Counted from the first letter of the stretch, positions 9,259-19,242 are shown. The stretch is 64,000 bases of DNA from Drechmeria coniospora (GCF_001625195.1 NC_054390.1:1-64000); one strand, 5' to 3'. Numbers and translations: made by a program. The notes: generated from the sequence alone by a model not told the origin.

Positions 9259-12200
9259 CTAGCGTATATCCGTAGTAGTAGTATTGGGTCGGGCCCTTAT
9301 CGGGGGCGCTCCGGGGCCGAGTTTTTCCTTCTATATAGTTAAAATTTTACGTTTTGTTTTACGGCTTACCCGCGCTCCGCCGTTTGTATAGGGATCTCCC
9401 TATTGCTGTGTAAATTCCTCTAGGGCTTCCATTTGTACTAGAGCCTCTATCGGTTCCTAGGTTAGTTATTCGTAACCTAGCTATTTTACAAGGGTATTGC
9501 GTTATCCCCCTTGGCCTTAGGCCCCCCTTATAGCGAGGATGCGTTTGACTTAGTATTCCTTTTGCAAGGTACCGTCCTTGTCTTGGACTAGCAGTAGGCC
9601 TGGCTCCGAATCCCGTACTACCTAACTGGGTAAGGGGTCGTTTACTGCCCTTTCGATAAGGTCTATATAGAAGGTAGGGTATAAGCCCTAAGGAATATTT
9701 AGTATTACTGTAAGTAGTATTAGTACTGCTAGTACCGTAAACTTAGAAGTAACTTAGTCTAGCTTTCTGTATAGCCTGTTGGTTTTAATATATCTAAGGC
9801 TAAGCTAGACCTTATCGCCTACCTAGAACTTTTCTACTAGGCGACCTAAAGCTACTGCCGACTCGTATAAGCGTTATTGTATAAAGGCAATAGCCGCTTA
9901 TATAATTTCTGTTCCTTCCCTTAGGTATTATAGGAAAGCAATAGCCCTCCCTTTTAGTATTATTACGCTTACCTAGTTGTCCTCTACCCTCGGTATTGTA
10001 CCGATTTCGTAGCCTAACAATAGCTTATTTGGGCTAACTCCTGTAACTAAAGACTCCCTATTATTTAGGGCCAGCTGGTAGGCGGCTAGGTGGGCCGGCT
10101 AGTTAAACTGCTTAAATGAGATTAGGATCCTTAGGGTAGCTTGAATTTCCTAATTTACCCTCTTAGTGCCCCTATCCGTCTAGGGGTAGTATAAAGTTAA
10201 TAGGAGTTGCTTCGTACCAATAAGGGAGCATAGGGATATCTAGAACTTACTAAGCCAGTTTAATCCCCGATCTATTATAATCTGGGCGGGAAAACCCCTA
10301 AATCGCTACTAATAGGTCTTAAACCGTTCTGTATAAGCCTTTGCGCTTATTATAGTTATTGCCTTAAGTTAGATAAATTTAGAGAGGCAGTCTGTAATAA
10401 CTATTAAGAATTAGGGGTCCTTATTGTTCTATACTAGTAGGTCGGTTATAAAGTCAATCGATATTTGCTTCTAGTAACGGTCTAGCGGGGGGATTGGCTG
10501 TAGGAGTCCCTATCTCTATAGACGGCTCTTACAGCTCCAGTAGTAGTAGCAATTCCAAATATACCGTACTACGTTCTGTAATATACTATCCTAGTGGAAG
10601 TCCCGCTAAAGTACGCGGAATATTCCGTTACGACTAGGGTGGCCCGATATAGGTAATTTGTGTACCTGTTGTATTATTCGCGTTATTAGTAGTTCCTAGG
10701 TAGGTACCTATAGGCGTCCCCTATAGTGTATTGCGCCGTAGGTACTAATAGTACAATTGGCCGTTTGTTCTTTTGTCTTTACTTCTGCTGGGAATTTCCG
10801 TGCGCCTGTTGCTACTGCTTGTCGTTAAGCTTTATATATTGTATTGTTTTGTAACGCTTAGTCCTATAATTCCTGTAGGTAGGGTTCCGGGAAGAGCAGT
10901 TAGCCGGCTGGCGTATCCTGTAGAAATAGCGTTTCCCTCCCTATTGGTCCCTATACTACTAGGAGTAGTCCCTATACTGCTGGGAGTAGTTGGGATGTAT
11001 TGATAGCTCCCTGTTCCCCTTCCGTCTCTAGACGGGCCCGGTCCGCCCCTGTATTTATAGCTATTGTATTTTGGGTACTTAGTACTTTGCAGCCGGCCTG
11101 GGCCCGGTCTGTCCCTGTATTCGCCCGATTTATGCTTGTATTTGTAATTGCTGTATCCTGGGTGTCCTAGGCGTTAGGACCTTTTTGTGCGGGTTGGCCT
11201 TTGGGCGCCTCCTGCAGTATAGAGATTAATACCGGCCGAAGTATTTATCCTAGGCATAGCGCGTCCTCCTTATCCTGTTCCCGACGCAAGAGCGTATCCG
11301 GCCGTTGTACTTGCAAGCCCGGTCTGTACTGTAGCGAGTAATTAAAGTTTGCAAGGACTTCCGCCTATTGTACCTATTGTTCCGATATCTCCTACGGTTT
11401 AGTAAAGTATTTAAGGTTCTTATAGTCCGTTAGAATAGTAAATAGTTCCGCAACGCCTTATAGGTCTGCCGACTACGCCTTAAGATAGCTAATAATTGCT
11501 AGGAGTTCCTTGTCGTGGATTGTATAATTCCTTTCTGCTAGTATAAGTTTGGCTAAGTAGTAGGCTACTGGTCGTAGGACCCCCTTGCTATCGATTTGCA
11601 AGAGGTATCCGCCTAGTGCTTTGCCTAAGCAATTGGTCTTAATAAGAGTCTTCCTATCTAGGTCCTATTGTACTAGGATTAGGTATAACGAAAAGGTACG
11701 CTTAAGGGATTGGAAGGCTGTATCTTCTTTAGGTCCCTAGCGAAATAGTATACCCCTCCCTGTAAGGGCTATAAGTAGTTCTATAAGGCTTGTAAAATTG
11801 GGAATAAATTTGCAGTAGAAGTTCGCAAAGCCTAGGAAGCTCCTAATCCCCCTTACCTTAGTAGGTAGTTGCTATTCTTAAATTGCAGCAATTTTCGCTA
11901 GGTTAGGCCTAACCTTAACGCCTGCTTAGATAATAAACCTAAGGTATTTAACTTCTATTGTTGCAAATGCGTACTTATTGAGATCTAGGTAAAGACCGGC
12001 TGCCGGGAGCCGCTTAAGGATTTCCCTAACCTTAGTAATATAGTCGGCCTTTGATCCGGAGGTATAGATTAGGATATTGTCTAGATAGGCTGTAACCTAC
12101 TCCCCTAATTTGTCCTGCAATACCCTATTAATATATCTCTGGAATAAAGCCGGTACTCTAGCTAGGCCGAAGGGATAGACTAACTATTCGAATAGACTAA

Positions 12201-13400
12201 ATTATATATAGAATACTATAAGCGGTTCGTCTCCTAGCGCTATACGTAACTTGTAGAATGCTGCTTGTACGTTTAGTTTGGTAAACTAGCGTGCCCCTAA
12301 GAGTAAGCGGAGCGTTTCTTTAACTAGCGGGAGTAGGTAACAGTCCTGTTATGTAATCTTGTTTAGGGCCCGGTAGTCTATATATAGCCTCTATCCTTTG
12401 TTTTCTTTCTTAGTAAGTAGTATTGGTACTACTACTACTAACGAACTTACCTATATCTATCCCTTATCTAGTAGGTCTATAATCTGCTTGCGGACTTCGA
12501 GTAGTTAGTCTTATAGTATATTGTATAGTAGACCCTAGGGTAGCTGTAGCGTTTCTCCCTTGTCGTTTTGTTGTAGTTGGATGTAGTAGTCTTAGGAGCC
12601 CTAGTATAGTAGTAGGCCTAAGGCTTGTTCCTTATCGAAAAGGTTAGTGTAGTCCTAGAGGGCTGCCGGAAGAGTAGGTAGGGCTATTGTTATTGTATTT
12701 GTACTTCCGGGTACTTATAGCGCTGTTTCTTGTAGTTTTATTACTATTTCTTGCAAGCTTGTTACTACTAGTACTCCCTATTGTTTCTGTAAAAAGGTTT
12801 GTACTAGCGTAAGGTATACCTCCTGGGATCCGTCGGGAGGGCGGATGTCGTTTGCTTGTACAATTTAGTTACCTACTGCCCCGATTGTAAGAGTCCGATC
12901 TATTGCGTTTAGGGTTACCCGTTGGTATTCTATCTATAGTAGGCCTAGTATAGCGTCTCGACTTAGGCCTAGGATAACGTATAGTAGTACTAGGCTCTTC
13001 CAGCTATCTATATCGATTGTCGTACGGACTATATTAGTTATTGTAGGGTAGGTAAGGGTATTGCCTGTATTCCGCCGAGATGTTATAATAGCCGTTTGGA
13101 GTAGCCGTTTTGTTGGGAGAGGGATAAGCTTAAGTTGCAGGCGTTAGGCTATCCTTTCGCTAATAGCCCTATAGCAGTTGCAGCTGCTATCGATTTAAAC
13201 ATTAAGGAACCTTATAGAATTTACAAGTATAGCAATAAGAAAGGGTAGTCTATTTATCCTTAGTGTAATCTTTTTAAACTCGGTCTCCTAATTCCCCTAG
13301 TTCCTTATAGTCCGCTTGCCTGTAAACCCTTAGTGCCTCCGAGCAAGACTTAGCTTAGAGGCGCCTTATTTCCCTCCTCTTCCTTAGTCTTTAATTCCTT
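9259..13400 (-). pseudogene. pol: Gypsy pol (protease-RT-RNase H-integrase-chromodomain), RIP-inactivated
   Basis: All domains lie in one frame; defects are substitutions, not indels. Seen on the minus strand: protease IDSSC (from IDSG) near 13190 and DAILGL near 12955; reverse transcriptase TAYLDNILIYT near 12095-12061; RNase H TDYKNLKYFTKP near 11400-11435; integrase IIIDRGL with a downstream TDRGTKRVN-like segment at 10130-10275; GVSPNKLLLGY near 10040; a chromodomain-like end with LVK-LGYE near 9465-9490. In-frame stops sit at expected Gln or Trp positions (for example FII-stop-AG after the RT). The pol frame is -1 relative to gag. Known: chromodomain gypsy elements target heterochromatin. 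Inactive copy. Confidence 0.9.
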
Positions 13401-14543
13401 GCAAATATATTCTTCCCCCTAAGCGGTCTGAATGCTTGTCCCTGGGGTATATAGGATTGCAGCTTATTGTAGGTATTATTGGATGTAGTGGCCTCCCTCC
13501 CTGCAGCGGATATATATACCGGCCGCCCTACGCCTGTCTCTCTCTTCCTGTATGACCTATTTCGCCCGCTGTTAGGGCCTACCTTGGCCTCGGTTCGTTT
13601 TCGTTATCGGTTTAGTTATAGCCGCCCTAGGCCCGGCCGTAGCCCTAGAGCCTGCCGTATTAACCCCTGACATTGGGGTATTGCCGTCCTTATTGGGTCG
13701 GGGGGTCGCCCTGGCCGTCCCCTAGCCGGGCCCGCCCCGGTCCCTAATTTTATCCTCTATGCGTTGCGATTCCATTTCGAATACAATTCGTTTATATGCG
13801 TTGACCGCCTTATCGTAGTTGTCTATTATAGTCCCCCGCTAGAGGATACAGTCCCTTATTCTCTTAGTTAGCCCAATACGGAGCTTTATAAGTTTTACCT
13901 TACTAGGCCAATGTATCCCTCCTGCTAGTGTAAGCTTCTCTTCGAAGCGTATAAGGAACGCTAGGAACGACTCCAACGTCCCTTGCCTAATGTCCTTTAG
14001 TTCGACAACCGCTAGTTACTAGCGGTAAGGGTTACTGTAAGCCGATTCGAGGTATATTAGGAATTGGAACGGGTCGTAACCGATGCGGGAGCCTTCTTCG
14101 AAGTACGTTGTAACTTGTTGCTGGACTTTGGCCGAGAGGTTTTGCTAAACGAAGATCTATTGGTCCTGGGCGGACCCAATAAAGTCCTTATCCACTCGGA
14201 GCTTGCAGTTTATGCAGAACTTCCAGGCTGTAAAGGTACCCTTGTTGCTATTATGCGGGTCCCCGACCGGAATCGGTTTACGTTTAACACGGGCCCGTAG
14301 TATGCCTAACTCGTCCCCGGTCCGCTCCTGCTGGGGGTTGATTGTTAAGGTATCTATTGGCTAAGCCGACGAATGCCCTAGGTCCTACTGTACCTGTTGC
14401 TGCCTATTCTTCTGTAGAGCTAAGATTTGTATAGAGTACGTTTCCATTTGGGCGTGTATTTGGCTAAACTCTATGTGGACTTTTGCTATAAAGTCCTCTA
14501 TGACTTGCTGGAGGTTAATTTCTTTGGGCTTCCCCTTATCCAT
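13400..14543 (-). pseudogene. gag: Gypsy gag, RIP-inactivated
   Basis: ATG at 14543 lies 62 bp inside the 5' LTR edge. The frame reads through a capsid-like segment (TAWKFCINCKLRVDKDF near 14185-14235; VELKDIRQGTLESFLAF near 13950-14000) and ends with a zinc-knuckle-like stretch (IRCREGGHYI near 13475-13515, where a later Cys codon appears mutated). Several TAG/TAA codons replace likely Gln or Trp. The frame differs from pol by -1, so the active element probably used programmed frameshifting (inference). The 3' limit is approximate. Confidence 0.8.
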
Positions 14544-14592
14544 TTTGACTTACAATAGTTAGGCTTTTCCTTCCTCCTAACCGGTATAAGTA

Positions 14593-14604
14593 AAGTCTTT
14601 TAAA
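14593..14604 (-). promoter_or_regulatory. Candidate self-priming primer-binding site
   Basis: Read on the minus strand, TTTAAAAGACTT directly follows the 5' LTR. Eleven of its bases (14593-14603) are the exact reverse complement of an 11-mer inside the LTR (14653-14663). Tf1/sushi-type elements prime reverse transcription with the first 11 nt of their own mRNA folded onto such a site. No match to a tRNA 3' end was obvious. Confidence 0.55.
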
Positions 14605-14775
14605 TGTTACGGAGTTGCTAGGCGACTGCTCTAGGACTCTCAATAATGTTTATTAAAAGACTTAAAGGAGGGAAAACTACCTAACAACTAGGGCTTCTAG
14701 TTGTGTGCGTTCCTCCTAGTAGGTCCCTTGGTTCCCTTCGTTCTCCTATATCGGGCTAAGCCCGATACCATAACA
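14605..14775 (-). repeat. 5' LTR of gypsy element
   Basis: 171 bp direct repeat of 7336-7506. In coding orientation it starts TGTTATGG and ends CCGTAACA. The 11-mer that pairs with the adjacent primer site lies at 14653-14663 and would mark the mRNA 5' end. Confidence 0.92.
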
Positions 14776-14782
14776 ATAATCC

Positions 14783-15006
14783 ACCTTAGGACCCGGGTCC
14801 TAAGGTAGGTCCTATATAGACAGGTAATAGTAAAAGCTATAAAGAAAAGGATACGGATTAAGGAAAATATAAATAGGATCCACCTTAGGACCCGGGTCCC
14901 AAGGTAGATTATATATAGATAGGTAATAGCAAAAGCGTAAAAAAAAAGAATTACAATTAAAGAAGAAGTAAATAGGACCTACCTTAGGACCCGGGTCCTA
15001 AGGTAG
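14783..15006. repeat. Palindromic repeat array, right part
   Basis: Three units of about 99 bp, each headed by a 22-28 bp palindrome centred on GGACCCGGGTCC (from 14783, 14882 and 14979). The middle one carries one mismatch. Spacers share gataggtaatagcaaaagc and are inverted relative to those left of the gypsy insertion. Confidence 0.88.
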
Positions 15007-15350
15007 ATCCTATATAGATAGGTAATAGCAAAAGCCAAAAAAGAATAGGGATTAAAGAAGAAGTAACTCCCTTATATACCGAAAGGAGACAAAGAAGAAA
15101 AATAAAAAGAAGAGTAAAAAAATAAAAGAAATAAATACAATTTACCTTTAGACCTACGTCTAAAAGTATATTATTATTATTTACTACTATATTTACATAT
15201 AGTAAATTATTGTAAATTTATAGAGTATATTATTGTAAATCTATGTAAATTTATATAATAGTGAATGAATTTATATAATAATTCTATTAATTCTACCCTC
15301 TTTTTTACTTTTTACTATCCCCTTTTCATTTTTGAAACCCATTTCTAGCC
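15007..15350. other. AT-rich stretch, no gene seen
   Basis: Very AT-rich (many tatataa, taaatt and attatt motifs) with no plausible reading frame. This is compatible with heavily RIP-mutated repeat DNA or an AT-rich spacer. Confidence 0.6.
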
Positions 15351-15690
15351 CTAACCCATACCCTTCCTACCGGTTTTTCCCTTACTATACTCCGTATTAA
15401 ATACCTTACCGAAATACTGTAATAGCCAAGTATCGCGCCTAGCGCTTTTCCACACACCATAGCAGGCCGGGAGGACTATATTGCAGTACCGATACTCCTC
15501 TAGCCCTTGTCCTTCTACAGTAGCTGTAGGGTCGGCTCTAGGGCAAATAGACTGCAGTTAGTAGCAATGCCAGCAGACAAGATACTTCTGGATCCACTTC
15601 TTGCCTCTATGCTCCTCTTGGAATTGCCTCTTTGCATTAATCCAATCCCAACGCTGTATACAGCCCGCCCTATAATGCTCGAAGTTACGC
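15351..15690 (-). pseudogene. Remnant resembling the C-terminal zinc-finger region of a RecQ/telomere-linked helicase
   Basis: The minus frame from about 15690 to the stop at 15351 reads WIQKYLVCWHC, then a TAA (likely from CAA), then LQSICP...YRYCNIVLPACYGVW. The C-x2-C-x6-C pattern followed by a C-x3-LPAC-like segment resembles the C-terminal region of fungal subtelomeric helicases. That region of the 1-4050 gene lies outside the window, so no internal comparison is possible. The upstream part is missing and replaced by LTR fragments. Assignment by recalled pattern only. Confidence 0.4.
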
Positions 15691-15696
15691 TTACTT

Positions 15697-15802
15697 ATAA
15701 AAGTAGCCGCTTAGGGGCAGCCTCTTTTCCCTCCTTTCGTACCAAATTGAATCCATTAAAAGAGATCTCTTGTTACTAGTTTCCCCCAGAACCGAACCAA
15801 CA
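15697..15802 (+). mobile_element. 180-bp-family LTR, 5'-truncated
   Basis: Matches the last 106 bp of the intact 180-bp LTR at 19009-19188 (ataaaagtagccgc through gaaccgaaccaaca). Confidence 0.85.
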
Positions 15803-15950
15803 GACTAGGATTACGTGATCGTATAGGGTACGATTACAGAGAGGATAAAAGTGGCCGCTCAGGGGCAGCCTCTTTTCCCTCCTTTCGTACTAAATTGAAT
15901 CTATTGAAAGAGATCTCTTATTACCAGTTTCCCCCAGAACCGAACCAACA
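15803..15950 (+). mobile_element. 180-bp-family LTR lacking its first 32 bp
   Basis: 148 bp matching positions 33-180 of the intact copy, starting gactaggattacgtgatcg and ending ccgaaccaaca. It abuts the preceding fragment directly. Confidence 0.87.
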
Positions 15951-16369
15951 ATTATCGTTACCAATAGGCAGTAACGCTCTAGTATACCGTATAGTAAAGG
16001 GTACGGAAAGGGCAGGATAGACCGGACCTTATAAGATACTAGGCATTAACGGTACTAATATTCGCATAAATACGGGCATAGGAGCATTAACATTCCGTAA
16101 CAGTTACGTTAAACCGTACTACTAAGAAAAAGAGGAAGCCCATATACTACTACTAATAAGACCGAGAGGGTTCCCCTACCGTAACCTAGATATACCAGGA
16201 ACACTAGTTGCAGTAACTACTTCCCGCCGTAACCTAAATATACTAACTGTTAAAATGCTAGTATTTCCTCCCGTTGGTCTTGTCCGCAAGGCCTGATGGA
16301 TAGACCGTCCGTCCGTCAAGCTTCCTAACCTATAAGTTGTTTTCGGTACCCCTCTTTTAGTTACCCAAT
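15951..16369. other. Intergenic, no gene seen
   Basis: Between the LTR fragments and the stop codon of the glycosyltransferase. It contains two similar 15-mers (ccgtaacctagatat near 16178, ccgtaacctaaatat near 16229) but no supported coding frame. Part of it is presumably the 3' UTR of the minus-strand gene. Confidence 0.5.
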
Positions 16370-17473
16370 TTACCGGTCTCCACCTGTTGGACAGATTTCC
16401 CGTCGGTACCTTCGAAAGTCGTCGTATAGGCGGTACCATAGCTCTCTCTCGACGCATGTTTCCAAACCGTCCTTCATTCGGCACTTGGGCTCATATTTCT
16501 GGATTACTTCCGCTGGCGTCGGAAGCCACGGCTTGGCCACTGGCCAATCGGAGAAGTGGATAATTTTTGCCTCGTTATACGCGGCCACAGGATCCCACAC
16601 TTCCCGATCGGAGCCGAGATACAGAGCATGGCCATCTGAGCGGAACTCGGCCGAAAGCATAGCATATCGGCGGTGAGGAAGGACCATGGCGCTGTCTATA
16701 TATAAGTCGTTCACAATCTCCATATCGTAATCGTTTCTGCCGGCACTCTCAATCTTATCCATCACTCGTGAAAACTCGACAACATTTGGTTCGATTAACA
16801 TAAGGAGTGATGTAAGTATCTTCTTGTCCGGATGAAGCCAGTACGCGCGAGGCATCGCGGCGGTGCACGGCGGGAGAAGGAATAGCTCGTCCATCAATTG
16901 CAGCACGACGGCGTCCGAGTCGAGAACAAGAACACGGCTATAGTCCGTTTGGTTAAAGGCCAGAAGCTTTGTGAATGAGTCGGCCCAGGTACCTTCCTCG
17001 CTGTCCCTATGGTGCACCGATATGGGCGACAAGCGGACGCCGTACTGATCGCGGGCCTTAATCAACAGCTCCCCGTCCGGCGTGGAAGCCCCGGTTGCGG
17101 CCGGGTCCATCATATTGGATGGATACATCATGACACGATCCGCCTTGCTGCCCAGCCGGTGAAGTGTCTCGAAGATCATAACAGAGTTGCACAAGTAGGC
17201 ACTATTCGTAACATATTGTACATAGGCGAACCTCGACCAGATGGTGTGGTCAATCTGGTCAGGCGGTGAATTGTCGCTACCTGCCTTCCATCCTAACGCG
17301 GACCAGTCCGGTACTTTGGCCGGAGAGGTATGATTTAGAAGAAGCCATAGGAAGAGGCCAGTAGCAGCGGCGGCAGCGGTAAGTAATCGGAATCGTCTCG
17401 AGCAGGCAATAGTTAACAAGCTCAAGCCCTGGCCACCACTTAACGGGCTTGCGTTCGTCCTACGAAGGGTCAT
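16370..17473 (-). CDS. Glycosyltransferase family 8 / GNT1-like, type II membrane protein
   Basis: Intact intronless frame of 367 residues. A short basic cytosolic N-terminus is followed by one membrane anchor (about residues 29-46, Leu/Ala-rich) and a lumenal catalytic domain, the usual layout of Golgi glycosyltransferases. The sequence FAYVQYVTNSAYLCNSVMIFETLHRLGS and the metal/nucleotide-sugar motif LVLDSDAVVL (DSD at 185-187) fit the nucleotide-diphospho-sugar transferase fold of GT8, close in style to fungal GNT1 (alpha-1,4-GlcNAc transferase) and glycogenin-like proteins. Other conserved-looking blocks are YWLHPDKKILTSLLMLIEPN and IIHFSDWPVAKPW. Acceptor unknown. It is an undamaged gene isolated between transposon remnants. 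ATG 17473 is chosen because the anchor follows it directly. Confidence 0.82.
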   Translation of the reverse strand: MTLRRTNASPLSGGQGLSLLTIACSRRFRLLTAAAAATGLFLWLLLNHTSPAKVPDWSALGWKAGSDNSPPDQIDHTIWSRFAYVQYVTNSAYLCNSVMIFETLHRLGSKADRVMMYPSNMMDPAATGASTPDGELLIKARDQYGVRLSPISVHHRDSEEGTWADSFTKLLAFNQTDYSRVLVLDSDAVVLQLMDELFLLPPCTAAMPRAYWLHPDKKILTSLLMLIEPNVVEFSRVMDKIESAGRNDYDMEIVNDLYIDSAMVLPHRRYAMLSAEFRSDGHALYLGSDREVWDPVAAYNEAKIIHFSDWPVAKPWLPTPAEVIQKYEPKCRMKDGLETCVERELWYRLYDDFRRYRREICPTGGDR

Positions 17474-18009
17474 GACTGGCGTTGCTGTATTTTGATTTCT
17501 AGCAGTGTGGCTGGTGATGGCAGTTATGGTTGATGAGATCGGTTGCGCGCCTGGCCATTAAATAAATACATGGTCGCGTCGGATAATTAGGTTACCAAGC
17601 AATGCAATAAAAGTTGAACTGTCCTCCTGCAAATGGATAACTCAGCTTGAAACATGACTTGATTTGGGTAAGGCAGTATTAAGTTAGTATGCTCTTGTTG
17701 TCGAACTACGCTAAATGCACTTTGCCTCACATCGCATAACGTGCCGCCCGACCTCAACTATTGGTGGAGCTGTCGTAGAGACGACATTCAGTTGGAGTTT
17801 TTTTTATATTGTTTTTGTTGTAACCTGTAGCTAAAGTCTAAAGGTTACAAAATGCTTAGTCCTAGTGGTACTGTCGTAATAGCGCGCGGCAATTAGATAA
17901 GTTTGTAAAAGGCTCCCAGGTGTTTTCCTCTAGTCCGTATCCTTTCCACTTTATAAGATACTCTTAATGTTAACCTCGTCTTCTTGTGTCTAGGATCTGT
18001 TCGACTTCG
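17474..18009. other. Intergenic, promoter side of the glycosyltransferase
   Basis: No supported reading frame. It should contain the minus-strand promoter of the glycosyltransferase and the border of the integrase remnant. Confidence 0.5.
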
Positions 18010-18720
18010 AATGCTTATTCCTGTTCGGTTTCAATTCCGTACTGCGGCTTAGCATTCCTTGGCGCTGGCTCCAATAGTAAGATATGAAAAATGGAATAAA
18101 TTCTTATGGCTTTAGGTAGCAAAAGCTTGTAGTTGGCTTTTGAAATGATACGTTTGACTTTAAATAGTCCAAGTTTTTTGTAATCTAGTTTGTCGCTTGG
18201 TCGCGTTGTCTTAATATTTCGTCGAAGTAAGTAGACTATGTCTCCCTCCCGAAAGATTGGTCCCTTCAATCTTTTCTTGTTATAATAAGTGGCTATTCGC
18301 TTTCTAACGAATTTAAGTTCTATTTTCATTTCTGTGTGCATTTTTCGTAACTGGTTCGCCTGCAGTATGGCTCGCTCTGCTTGTAGGCCTTGCCGACTAA
18401 CTCGGTACGCTTGTAGATGGGATCCATAATTAGCGTAGTCTGGTAAAACTTGGGTGGTTTCAGCGCTTGTGGATGGGATCCATAATTAGCGTAGTCTAGT
18501 GAAACTTAGGTGGTTTCAGTAATGGAACTGTTGTATACTAATTGATCTATAGGCAGCCATTTTACCCAGTTATGTTGTCTGTAATTTATGTATAAGCGCA
18601 GGTACTGCTCGAGCGTCTGGTTGAGTTGTTCGGTCTGTCCATCCGTTTGAGAGTAGTACGCAGTACTGAGCTTGTGCTTTGTTCCAAGTTGTACCATTAG
18701 CGATTGCCAGAAGTTTACAG
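18010..18720 (-). pseudogene. Ty3/gypsy integrase 3' remnant (second family)
   Basis: The minus strand encodes an integrase core piece (STAYYSQTDGQTEQLNQTLEQYLR near 18580-18670, WVKWLPIDQLVYN) and a C-terminal piece (RLKGPIFREGDIVYLLRRNIKT, then KLGLFKVKRII and IFHILLLEPA) ending near 18015. They are separated by a 56-bp tandem duplication (about 18420-18535) that shifts the frame, plus a CAA-to-TAA type stop. RT and upstream domains are absent. The sequence differs from the 7.3-14.8 kb element, so it is another family. Confidence 0.85.
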
Positions 18721-18721
18721 T

Positions 18722-18805
18722 TATGTGTTGTATGTATATAGTGGCCAATAGTACTCCGTAGACTAGGATCACGTAATCGTGTAGGGCACGATTACAGAGA
18801 GGATA
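18722..18805 (+). mobile_element. 180-bp-family LTR, 5' part only
   Basis: The first 84 bp match the intact copy (tatgtgttgtatgtatatag through gagaggata). The match then stops abruptly at a 72-bp satellite island. Confidence 0.85.
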
Positions 18806-18877
18806 GCTGTTATAGCAACAGTAATGGTACCTGCATTTGTACCAGCAACTATCAGCACCTGCAACAGCAACAGTAAC
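18806..18877 (-). repeat. Island of the helicase-associated satellite between two LTR copies
   Basis: In reverse complement this reads gttactgttgctgttgcagg, then tgctgatagttgctggtac, matching modules of 4053-6012. It lies exactly between a truncated LTR (ending 18805) and the start of the next LTR (18878). Confidence 0.85.
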
Positions 18878-19242
18878 TGTGTGTTGTATGTATATAGTGG
18901 CCAATAGTAGACTAGAATCACGTGATCGTGTGGGGCACGATTACAGAGAGGATAAAAGTGGCCGCTCAGGGGCAGCCTCTTTTCCCTCCTTTCGTACCAA
19001 TTTGAATCTGTGTGTTGTATGTATATAGTGGCCAATAGTAGACTAGGATCACGTGATCGTGTGGGGCACGATCACAGGAAGGATAAAAGTGGCCGCTCAG
19101 AGGCAGCCTCTTTTCCCTCCTTTCGTACCAAATTGAATCCATTGAAAGAGATCTCTTGTTACCAGTTTCCCCCAGAACCGAACCAACAGAATCCATTGAA
19201 AGAGATCTCTTGTTACCAGTTTCCCCCAGAACCGAACCAACA
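18878..19242 (+). mobile_element. Nested 180-bp solo LTRs (one inserted in another)
   Basis: Outer copy: 18878-19008 plus 19194-19242 (131 + 49 = 180 bp). Inner copy: 19009-19188, complete, TGTGTG...CCAACA. The inner copy is flanked by the 5-bp duplication GAATC (19004-19008 and 19189-19193). The LTR contains cacgtgatcgtg-type inverted motifs. The related copy at 39964-40142 follows a copia RNase H, which identifies the family as Ty1/copia. Confidence 0.92.

Larger units (their letters stand above)
7336..14775 (-). mobile_element. Ty3/gypsy chromovirus, nearly full length, RIP-damaged
   Basis: Two 171-bp LTRs (7336-7506 and 14605-14775; TGTTA...TAACA) flank 7.1 kb. The 5-bp duplication ATAAT lies outside both ends (7331-7335 and 14776-14780). 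The coding order on the minus strand is gag, protease, reverse transcriptase, RNase H, integrase, chromodomain. The LTRs differ at eight positions, all transitions. Nonsense changes in the genes are of CAA/CAG/TGG-to-stop type, as expected from RIP. An 11-nt self-primer sequence lies next to the 5' LTR. A convergent antisense gene occupies the 3' part. Confidence 0.93.
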
